NCBI GenBank assembly: GCA_020687605.1
Contig: JAJEQY010000007.1
Coordinates: forward strand, 1 to 64,000
Direction: 5' to 3'
DNA: 64,000 bases
Origin: Intestinimonas aquisgranensis
GTDB lineage: Bacteria > Bacillota > Clostridia > Oscillospirales > Oscillospiraceae
Made by a program: the position numbers and the translations under genes. Of the stretch, positions 50,317-57,027 are shown in pieces. The notes beneath the pieces were generated by a model, which saw only the letters and a list, made by a program, of their open reading frames with translations, was not told the origin of the DNA and did no database searches. Numbering within the stretch: the stretch's first letter is position 1; each line of letters begins with the position of its first letter.

Positions 50317-50663
50317 GACTTGTTACCCGTCCTTTCAAATAAACACAACTTTCACTTGGTATGGTGACTTAAGAGACATTTGAGTCCTCTCTATACATAA
50401 GCATAGATGCCTAGACCCAATAAATATAAACGTATTGTGATTATCACTCCTCATAAGTAGGTTATAGTATTAAACCTTGGCATATCCCCTCCCCATAGAC
50501 AAGATAAAATATCCTTAAAAGATACCTTCATTTATATATGACCCCAAATAGTTTGTTCTGACATAATTTCGCAAATTTTATTAGTTAATAGAAATGGAAC
50601 TAATGGTGCTTCGACTAGAGTGAGTTTGGGCAATATAATTTTACCAAACAGGAGGATGGTAGT
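50317..50663. other. AT-rich intergenic region with an IS-end-like repeat and a promoter
   Basis: 347 bp separating divergent genes. It holds repeat copy B (50532-50579) and a plus-strand promoter for the XRE gene: TTCGAC at 50610-50615, an 18-bp spacer and TATAAT at 50634-50639. No gene is seen. Confidence 0.55.
50532..50579 (-). repeat. IS-end-like direct repeat, copy B
   Basis: TTATATATGACC, then TTCTGACATAATT and AAATTTT, matching copy A at 48599-48648 over about 50 bp with roughly three quarters identity. No transposase remains beside it. Confidence 0.6.
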
Positions 50664-51017
50664 ATGGCCCACAAAATACTGGAAGAAATCATCGGCAAAA
50701 ATATTGCAAGGTACCGCGAAGCGGCCGGGCTGACACAGGCAACGCTGGCCGAAAAAATCGGGATCAGCACCGCCTTTGTCTCAAGAGTGGAGCGGGGTCA
50801 GAAGAAAATGAAGGTAGAAACGCTCTATGCCACAGCAAAGGTCCTCAATGTAAGTGTTGATGCCCTATTGAGCACGGAAAGCTCCGCGGCACAGTTGGCA
50901 AACATCAACCAGCTTCTGGCGGGCCAGTCCGATGAGTATTTGGAGGGAATCGAGAGAATGATCCGGGTCTGCATTGAGGAGTTTGAGCCGAAGGAAAAAT
51001 TCCCATCGGGATCGTAA
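50664..51017 (+). CDS. XRE-family transcriptional regulator
   Basis: A 117-residue protein. Residues 10-65 form an HTH_3 domain (IARYREAAGLTQATLAEKIGISTAFVSRVERGQKKMKVETLYATAKVLNVS). The C-terminal 45 residues form a helical, acidic tail that may dimerise. AGGAGG precedes the ATG. It lies 37 bp before a sigma-factor gene and probably controls this unit. Confidence 0.85.
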   Translation: MAHKILEEIIGKNIARYREAAGLTQATLAEKIGISTAFVSRVERGQKKMKVETLYATAKVLNVSVDALLSTESSAAQLANINQLLAGQSDEYLEGIERMIRVCIEEFEPKEKFPSGS

Positions 51018-51054
51018 TATGATATACTAAAGACGATGGGAAGTGATTGCTGCT

Positions 51055-51591
51055 ATGATGCCTGATAAAAATGAGCTGGTCGAGCGTCTATACCGCTTGC
51101 ACTTCAAAAAATTATTTATATACGCCAATGCTGTGCTCAGAGATCCAGAGCAGGCAAAGGACGTAGTTCAGGATACCTTCCATGAAGCACTACGCCGTAT
51201 TGATGTGTTTGCAAAGCATGAAAACCCCGGCGGCTGGCTGATGAACACCCTAAAAAATAAGCTCAAAGAAAACGAACGAACTAGAAGGAGAGATCTCCTC
51301 CGTCTGCTCTCCCTGGATGCCGATTTCCCGGATGAGAGTAACCTCCCGGAGGAACTTGTGGCCGCGCAGCCTGAGCCGCAGGAGGAGTCGGTAATAGAGA
51401 AGGTCGAAAGGGTACTTACGCCGGAGGAATATCAACTTCTGAAACGACTGGTGTTTGACCGTGCCAGCCACCTGGAGGTGGCACAGGAGTTTGGCATATC
51501 TGTGTACGCCAGTCAGAAACGCCTGGAGCGAATCAGAGAAAAGCTATATACAGTATTTCCTGAGCGAAAAAAGAGAAGGAAAAAGAAGTGA
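51055..51591 (+). CDS. ECF-type sigma-70 family RNA polymerase sigma factor
   Basis: A 178-residue sigma factor with region 2 (LYRLHFKKLFIYANAVLRDPEQAKDVVQDTFHEALRRI) and region 4 (LTPEEYQLLKRLVFDRASHLEVAQEFGISVYASQKRLERIREKL), then a Lys/Arg tail. ECF factors need a membrane anti-sigma; the best candidate, at 53749-54657, is now 2.1 kb away because other DNA lies between. The start may be 51055 or 51058. Confidence 0.85.
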   Translation: MMPDKNELVERLYRLHFKKLFIYANAVLRDPEQAKDVVQDTFHEALRRIDVFAKHENPGGWLMNTLKNKLKENERTRRRDLLRLLSLDADFPDESNLPEELVAAQPEPQEESVIEKVERVLTPEEYQLLKRLVFDRASHLEVAQEFGISVYASQKRLERIREKLYTVFPERKKRRKKK

Positions 51592-51757
51592 AAAAGTTTG
51601 TCAGGATTCGCTTTAAACGGTCATATATATGTGAAGTCTGCAAATAAAAAGTCAATAGGGAAATGAAGAAAAATTGAGAGGAGGGGAAAAGGACATGCCA
51701 AAAGCAGCCAGCAGGTAAAGGACGCTGGCCGGATTAGCAGGTATGTAGCAGTAAGGA

Positions 51758-52171
51758 TTATTTCTGAGGCAGGATAATCGTTGCTTTGGAGAAACCTTTC
51801 CAATCCAAGCATTGCCCGCAGCGGTCACAGTAAGGCTGGTATTCCCGTTCGAGAGTTCTCCCACATTGGGGGCAAACTGGGAAACCAGTCAGGCCGTGAA
51901 AGAAGTGAAAGCAGCGGATATGTGTAACCGGCATTGGTTCGCGGAAGGCCATCTCTCGCCAGAGTTCTGAGGGGATCAACAGGTCATTTGGCGTCAGATC
52001 AAAACCAACGCAGAGCTTTTCCAGCGTCAGGATCGTAGGCGCAGTCTTGCCCCGGGCAATGTCAGCGAAGTATCTGGAGCTGAGGTCGCATCGTTCCGAG
52101 GCGGCTTCATAGCTGAGTCTTCGAGTATCACATAATTTGAGGACGGAGGTGGATAAATTGTCTAAAAACAT
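51758..52171 (-). CDS. HTH regulator with C-terminal zinc ribbon
   Basis: A 137-residue protein. An XRE-like HTH (LCDTRRLSYEAASERCDLSSRYFADIARGKTAPTILTLEKLCVGFDLTPNDLL) is followed by a four-Cys ribbon (CPQCGRTLEREYQPYCDRCG). The ATG at 52171 is taken because the longer reading has no ribosome site; its own site is weak (AGAAAGAGAG). It lies opposite to the sigma operon and may have entered with the IS110 element. Confidence 0.7.
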   Translation of the reverse strand: MFLDNLSTSVLKLCDTRRLSYEAASERCDLSSRYFADIARGKTAPTILTLEKLCVGFDLTPNDLLIPSELWREMAFREPMPVTHIRCFHFFHGLTGFPVCPQCGRTLEREYQPYCDRCGQCLDWKGFSKATIILPQK

Positions 52172-52248
52172 CTTAATCGCTCTCTTTCTGTCATAAGATG
52201 TTTTTAGCGTAAATGCAGTATCGTTCCCCAACAAGGAAGGATGCTTCC

Positions 52249-53460
52249 TTAATTTCCCTCCAAGGATGCCAGATATTCTTTTACTCTGCCATAGTAGATG
52301 CGCAGGAACTTGTTGGCGCCGGCTGTCATGTAAACCAGATAGGGTTTGCCCTCGGCTCGTTTCTTGTCCATGAAACGGTACACTGGATCATCCTGGGGCT
52401 GTGTTTTCAGTAGGCAGTCCATAACCAGGAATAAGGCGCGGCGCAGCTCCGGCGCCCCGCTTTTGGAAACCCTCGTACTTTTGGCCTCGTGAGTGCCGGA
52501 CTGGTCAGCGCCAGGGTCAACACCCGCGAAAGCGGTAATGGCGTTTCGGTGGGTAAACCGGGTCACATCCCCGAGCTCCGCCATGAGCTGAGGGCCAAGA
52601 GAATCGCCTACGCCGTGCATGGCCATGACGACGGGATATTCCGGGAGCTGCGCTGCCAGGGCCTGCATTTCAGCCTTGAGCCGTTCCATAGAGGCAGAGA
52701 TAGCGTTCAGCGCATCAATGGCCTGCCGGACCATGGTTTTGGTCAGGGCGTCCCTGGGGAGCATGGCGATCAGGTCCTGTGCTCCGGCGTGGACCTCAAC
52801 GGCTTTGCTCTGGCTGAAGTTGTAGCCATGCCGTTTACACCACTTGCGGTAACGCTCGGCAAAGGCAGTGAGGCTCATGTTCCGCACACAGTCCACATGC
52901 CAAAAGGTCGTGGCAAAGTCCACCCACTTCTGGCTGCCGTCCTCACGGACAGGGCTGTCAAATAGGGCGTTGACACCGGGATAGGTCTGGTCAAGAAGGG
53001 CGATGAGGTTATTTTTCATCATCGTCTTAGTCTTGGTGTATAGACTCTGCTGCCGGTTCAGTGTTTTCAGTTGCATTCGAATCGTATCCATGGGTGTATG
53101 TTGGCGCAATTCTGCCCAGTTGTCAATACCGTACCGGGCAATCTTGCGGGAATCCGCCTTGTCTGTTTTCACTTTGCGCAGGGTGTTATTTCCGTAGTCC
53201 TTGATGAGCTTCGGATTGACTGCACTGACGAAGACGCCCTCATCATGAAGAAAGCGGGCTACTGGCTCATAGTACCGTCCGGTGTGCTCCATGACTACCC
53301 GTGTCTCACCGTCCAGGCTTTTCAAGTAGTCTGCCAGCTCCTTGAGTTCGCTGCCGGTGTGACCAATAGAAAATGGTTTTGCTACCACTTCTCCAAAAGG
53401 ACGGAGGACAGACACCATGCTCTTTCCTTTGGAAACATCGATCCCTGCAACATTGTTCAT
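52249..53460 (-). CDS. IS110-family transposase
   Basis: A complete 403-residue transposase. The N-terminal RuvC-like DEDD domain begins VAGIDVSKGKSMVSV (catalytic Asp) and continues with EHTGRYYEPVARFL and KTDKADSRKIARY; the C-terminal Transposase_20 domain has AMHGVGDSLGPQLMAELGDVTRF and FAGVDPGADQSGTHEAKSTRVSKSGAPELRRALF with the conserved Ser. IS110 enzymes are guided by an RNA from their own non-coding end. It lies between the sigma and anti-sigma genes. Confidence 0.95.
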   Translation of the reverse strand: MNNVAGIDVSKGKSMVSVLRPFGEVVAKPFSIGHTGSELKELADYLKSLDGETRVVMEHTGRYYEPVARFLHDEGVFVSAVNPKLIKDYGNNTLRKVKTDKADSRKIARYGIDNWAELRQHTPMDTIRMQLKTLNRQQSLYTKTKTMMKNNLIALLDQTYPGVNALFDSPVREDGSQKWVDFATTFWHVDCVRNMSLTAFAERYRKWCKRHGYNFSQSKAVEVHAGAQDLIAMLPRDALTKTMVRQAIDALNAISASMERLKAEMQALAAQLPEYPVVMAMHGVGDSLGPQLMAELGDVTRFTHRNAITAFAGVDPGADQSGTHEAKSTRVSKSGAPELRRALFLVMDCLLKTQPQDDPVYRFMDKKRAEGKPYLVYMTAGANKFLRIYYGRVKEYLASLEGN

Positions 53461-53690
53461 ATTGATCGCTCCTCATCATGGATTTGTTTTGGCGACCAGC
53501 CATTCCACCATTGCCGATCCAATCTATTTGATGACACGGGCGCACCAAGGAGGTGGCTCAACCTGCATAAATCGAACGCTGCGAATGAGAGGCTGGCTGA
53601 CGGACTTCACTACGGACGCTATGGTCCTTGGAGGAACACATCAGGCCAAGACTCTCTCATTCTAACAGCTTTGGCAACGATGCGGAAAAA
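53461..53690 (-). ncRNA. Candidate IS110 bridge RNA region
   Basis: About 230 bp of non-coding DNA directly upstream of the transposase start. In IS110-group elements the long 5' non-coding end encodes the bridge RNA that pairs with target and donor DNA. Its place and length fit; the loops cannot be assigned by eye because the element ends are not known. Confidence 0.45.
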
Positions 53691-53748
53691 GACACGGCTG
53701 GCTGCCGTGCCTTAGACCGTAAATACATTGTAATAGGAGGTTCACGAC

Positions 53749-54657
53749 ATGGCTAAGAACGATGAAAAATACGCCTATCTGAACCGGCTTAATACCGAGC
53801 AGCTAGAGGAATTGCTGCGCATGGATATGGAGATGGCAGAGCCAGGGAATGAGGACGTGGTTTTTCATATCCTGGAGGTGATTGAACAGAGAGAGGATGA
53901 GCACCCCACGGGCCGTATCCCCGATGTGGACAAGGCTTGGGCTGAGGTCCAGGAGTATTACAATATACCGGAGGGGGGTGACGCCTCTCTGTATCCCTGT
54001 GAAACCGAGCCTGACGCCAGCTCCGAGAATCCAGCCGAGTTTTCTCACCCTCGCAGGCCCCGCTTGCACCGGTGGCTCAAACAGGGCCTTGTTGCGGTGA
54101 TTGCTGTGGCCGCCGTATTTGGCGGGATGGTCGCGGCCCAAGCGGCGGGGATCGATGTGTTTGGTACGATTGGACGCTGGACTGATGAGGTATTCCATTT
54201 CGTGCCGTCAGCAGATGAAAATAACCAGGCCACAGGTGCCTATGCGGGTGAAAACGCGCCTGAGTATTCCGATCTGCGGGAGGCACTTGCTTCTCTGGAG
54301 ATCGATGAGAGTCTGGCCCCGACGTGGTTCCCGAATGGCTTTGAGGCCGGGAATCTTGAAGTAGTGTCTTCATCCGTGAGCGACATAGTTAACTTTGTCG
54401 CATCCAGTGAAAATGGCACCACTTTTAGCCTGGACATTATCAGATACACTTCTGCTGATTATTTATCTGGTACACAGTTTGAAAAAGACACCGAGAATAT
54501 CGAACAATATTCTAACGATCAACAGACTTTTTATATATTATCCAATGTCGATACCATAACCGCGACTTGGTCAGATGGTCTGATCGTGGAACAGATAACA
54601 GGCAATATATCCGACGAGTACATGAAGAAAATCATTGATTCTATTGGAGGGGTATAA
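53749..54657 (+). CDS. Membrane anti-sigma-like protein with DUF4367-type domain
   Basis: A 302-residue protein: a cytoplasmic N-terminal part of about 105 residues (LNTEQLEELLRMDMEMAEPGNEDVVFHILEVIEQRE), one transmembrane helix near 110-130 (GLVAVIAVAAVFGGMVAAQAAG) and an extracellular domain with APTWFPNGFEAGNLEVVSSSVS and TATWSDGLIVEQITGNISDEYMKKIIDSI, a DUF4367 pattern. Such proteins commonly pair with ECF sigma factors. AGGAGG precedes the ATG. The probable partner is the sigma gene at 51055. Confidence 0.8.
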   Translation: MAKNDEKYAYLNRLNTEQLEELLRMDMEMAEPGNEDVVFHILEVIEQREDEHPTGRIPDVDKAWAEVQEYYNIPEGGDASLYPCETEPDASSENPAEFSHPRRPRLHRWLKQGLVAVIAVAAVFGGMVAAQAAGIDVFGTIGRWTDEVFHFVPSADENNQATGAYAGENAPEYSDLREALASLEIDESLAPTWFPNGFEAGNLEVVSSSVSDIVNFVASSENGTTFSLDIIRYTSADYLSGTQFEKDTENIEQYSNDQQTFYILSNVDTITATWSDGLIVEQITGNISDEYMKKIIDSIGGV

Positions 54658-54658
54658 C

Positions 54659-55084
54659 TTGAAGCGAATCTGCGCATCATTTTTGGCGATAGTAATGCTT
54701 TTTGCCACCTATGGCTATGCTTCCGCCGTAAATGTGACATCATCTCGTGCCAGTCTGACACTTTCAAGATACTTCGCAGAAGCGCTCACTGGGAGCGGAA
54801 GAGGTGAAATCATCATCTCTTATGATGTAAAATCAAGTAAAATTGCAACTTCTGTGGGTGTTGAGTCTATTGTCTTCTATACAGAAGACGGCGATTATGT
54901 AACCTCCGTTTCCGGCTCTACCAGAAATGGATTGGTCAAAACCAACAATGATAATAATGCCGGAGACTTCAAGTATGACCTTCCTTCTGGCAAGTATTAC
55001 TATGCTGAAGTAACTGTTTTTGCCCGTGTCGGTTCTGACTATGACAGCCGTACAGTCACCACCTCGACCGTGTGGGTTCGTTAA
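54659..55084 (+). CDS. Small secreted protein
   Basis: A 141-residue exported protein that starts at TTG 54659: GGAGGGG lies 10 bp upstream and the reading begins KRICASFLAIVMLFATYGYASA, a clear signal peptide. The mature part is Ser/Thr/Tyr-rich and beta-structured. It starts 2 bp after the anti-sigma stop, so the two are coupled; it may be the signal or cargo of the sigma/anti-sigma pair, which is inference. Confidence 0.7.
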   Translation: MKRICASFLAIVMLFATYGYASAVNVTSSRASLTLSRYFAEALTGSGRGEIIISYDVKSSKIATSVGVESIVFYTEDGDYVTSVSGSTRNGLVKTNNDNNAGDFKYDLPSGKYYYAEVTVFARVGSDYDSRTVTTSTVWVR

Positions 55085-55151
55085 ACTTACATCCGTGGTC
55101 TAGGGCACCGGGATGGCAGCGCCATCCCGGTGCATCTATTTCCAGCGTTAC

Positions 55152-55181
55152 AAAAGTCCCCTCAATTTGAGGGGACTTTTT
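55152..55181. repeat. ICE palindrome, copy 15
   Basis: Full-length palindrome with a T run, 68 bp after the secreted-protein gene. It marks the right border of the AT-rich island. Confidence 0.9.
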
Positions 55182-55312
55182 CATCACAAAATCGAACGTG
55201 GATCGTGACAAAGGTGAGGGAATCCAGGGCTTCGACACCGCTCGTCCACGGACAAGCATTCCGCGTCGATGATTGTATATGAGCACCCACGCACAGATGC
55301 TCCTTTGTCCGG

Positions 55313-55318
55313 TATAAT
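55313..55318 (+). promoter_or_regulatory. Possible -10 box of the following small operon
   Basis: A perfect TATAAT 31 bp before the start at 55349. No convincing -35 box is seen at 17 bp, so the promoter may need an activator. Confidence 0.4.
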
Positions 55319-55348
55319 AGAGACAAATTCAAGCAGGGGGTGCTTTTT

Positions 55349-55612
55349 ATGCGGGAAGAATTAGTCGCAAAACGCTATCTTTGTGCAAAGATTGCGGGGC
55401 CGCTGATCTTGGAGTATTATCTGCTGGTAAGTCCACTTGCGGAAGACCTGGAGATCTACGGTGTTAAAATTGTTGAGAGGCGGAGTGGAGTAGCCGCTAT
55501 CGCTCCCGGTCTCACAACGAGCGGTCGGAAAATCCTTCACCTGATCGACCTGCTTTCCAAAGGGACTGTTACGCCAACAAGTCTGGCTGATATTGTGGAG
55601 GATTGGTTATAA
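55349..55612 (+). CDS. Small DUF6514-like protein
   Basis: An 87-residue soluble protein: YLCAKIAGPLILEYYLLVSPLAEDLEIYGVKIVERRSGVAAIAPGLTTSGRKILHLIDLLSKGTVTPTSLADIVEDWL. The pattern is common in Clostridia and mobile elements (DUF6514-like), with unknown function. The ATG at 55349 has AGGGGG upstream. It lies 57 bp before the Spo0A-like gene. Confidence 0.6.
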   Translation: MREELVAKRYLCAKIAGPLILEYYLLVSPLAEDLEIYGVKIVERRSGVAAIAPGLTTSGRKILHLIDLLSKGTVTPTSLADIVEDWL

Positions 55613-55669
55613 GCTATGGAATCTATCTGTTTAGATGCCCTCGCTTTCACCTAGAAAGGACGGTATCAA

Positions 55670-56050
55670 ATGCCAATCTTCTACTTTGTGCCCGACCGGG
55701 AGGCCGACACCTTCAAAATGCCTTTGACTGCGGAGCGCCTGCTGCGCAGCCTGGGGGCCACCGGGAAGCTGGCCGGCTTCCGCTGCACCGTCTACATGAT
55801 TGAGCGCATCCAGGAGAATCCCGAACAGCTCCAGTTGATTACAAAGCGGCTCTATAGAGAAACCGGAAAGAAGTTCGGAGTTTCGGCGGCATCGGTTGAG
55901 CGCAATCTCAGAACTCTGATTCATTTCTGTTGGAGCCGGACAGATCACAGCTTTTTAGCGCACATTGCGGGAACGGACTTGAGAACCCCGCCTACAAACA
56001 GCGAATTTCTCGACATGCTTGCCAGCTATTTGCGAGAAATGGGTGGCTGA
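55670..56050 (+). CDS. Stand-alone Spo0A C-terminal DNA-binding domain
   Basis: A 126-residue protein made up of one domain that matches the Spo0A effector domain: LLRSLGATGKLAGFRCTVYMIERIQENPEQLQLITKRLYRETGKKFGVSAASVERNLRTLIHFCW, then PTNSEFLDMLASYL. There is no receiver domain, so activity would not depend on phosphorylation. It could compete with or imitate the host sporulation regulator, or control ICE genes. AAAGGA precedes the ATG, and a strong terminator follows. Confidence 0.88.
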   Translation: MPIFYFVPDREADTFKMPLTAERLLRSLGATGKLAGFRCTVYMIERIQENPEQLQLITKRLYRETGKKFGVSAASVERNLRTLIHFCWSRTDHSFLAHIAGTDLRTPPTNSEFLDMLASYLREMGG

Positions 56051-56080
56051 AAAGAGGGGAGGCATTGGCCTCCCCTCTTT
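56051..56080 (+). terminator. Terminator after the Spo0A-like gene
   Basis: A 13-bp stem (AAAGAGGGGAGGC and its complement, short loop) begins at the base after the stop codon and ends in TTT. Confidence 0.75.
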
Positions 56081-56087
56081 CTATGTC

Positions 56088-56741
56088 GATGGAAGTTGAC
56101 CCAATGCGGGCTATGCTGATTGCAGTCGGCCATTATCGACAGGAATGGACTGTATTTTGACAGAATTCGCTCCACTTTTTATCAAAAAACAAGCACAATG
56201 AGCAAAGAAAGCAGCTTGTTGGAAAATGATGATCTTCCTAAAATGCACATCAAAATGAGGGGACTTTCGACACCGACGCCAATCGGCACAGGCCCGCCGC
56301 CTTTCCGGCGGGCCTGTGCGGGCTGGCGACAGTTCGATAATTGAATAGGTCCACTGGGTACGTCCGATATGCGTCCGAGAGGAAAGCCGTGCGGGAATGA
56401 GCAGGCCATGACCCCACTTTGAGAAGGGAGGTATAGGGAGAGCAGCCATCCGCGCACAAACAGGCCGTGGCGGGCCTGGGGGCGATGATCCGCATATCGG
56501 GGAGATACGATTGTCCAGTCTCAGTCCGAGCGTTGAAGCGGTCCAAAGAGGCCGTGAGCCGTCGCAGGCAAAGAGGGCAACCTGCGAGACCCGCAGGGGG
56601 TGAAATTCCCGTGTAAGGCGTGCCAGCGCCGTCCAGTGTGTTCCTGAAACCCGTTCCAACTCATTATCACGATACCAAGAGCCGCACCTGCATGAGGGGG
56701 CGGTTTTTGTCATATTATGCGAAACTATGGAGGATTGCACT
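56088..56741. other. 650-bp non-coding region with hairpins near the recombinase
   Basis: No convincing gene. It contains half of the ICE palindrome (56252-56268), a perfect 14-bp GC hairpin (56286-56299 / 56306-56319), and a purine-rich stretch with several short stems between about 56530 and 56640. The composition and stem density suggest a structured RNA or cis-acting DNA site. Confidence 0.5.
56252..56268. repeat. Half copy of the ICE palindrome
   Basis: AAAATGAGGGGACTTTC, one arm only, without its partner. Confidence 0.7.
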
Positions 56742-56912
56742 ATGGAAAAGAAAATTCAGCTTCCCAAAGAAGCGCAGCCCTGGACGGAGGTAGAGGTACT
56801 TTTTATCGACGGTTGCAAAGTTACGGTGCGGTACAGCAGACAGAAAAACCCGTCTGCTGTCAAGGTGATTAAAGAAACTCTTTTAGTCAGCGGAACTACT
56901 CGAAAAATCTGA
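56742..56912 (+). CDS. TnpW-like small protein of the inner ICE
   Basis: A 56-residue protein: a polar start, then VEVLFIDGCKVTVRYSRQKNPSAVKVIKETLLV. Length, a beta-hairpin-like middle and a final helix resemble the TnpW protein of the outer element (59381-59554), and both sit just upstream of a large serine recombinase. The ATG at 56742 follows GGAGGATTG. A role as a recombination directionality factor is possible but not shown. Confidence 0.65.
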   Translation: MEKKIQLPKEAQPWTEVEVLFIDGCKVTVRYSRQKNPSAVKVIKETLLVSGTTRKI

Positions 56913-56986
56913 TTTTTTGCATATTTTGCTTAAATATGAGATAATAATGGTGTAAATGGCACCTTGAAAACAAAATATTCCGGCCG

Positions 56987-57027
56987 CCATATATACACCA
57001 TTCTCAGAAAGCGAGAGGTATATATGG
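56987..57027. promoter_or_regulatory. Dyad covering the recombinase start site
   Basis: CCATATATAC at 56987-56996 and its complement GTATATATGG at 57018-57027 flank the ribosome site and contain the ATG at 57024. In RNA the stem would hide the start codon; in DNA the sites could bind a regulator. Confidence 0.55.

Noticed and set aside
16586..56268. The palindromes as MITE-type transposons
   Set aside because: The shared sequence is only about 29 bp with no internal region and no visible target duplications; termination or protein binding fits better.
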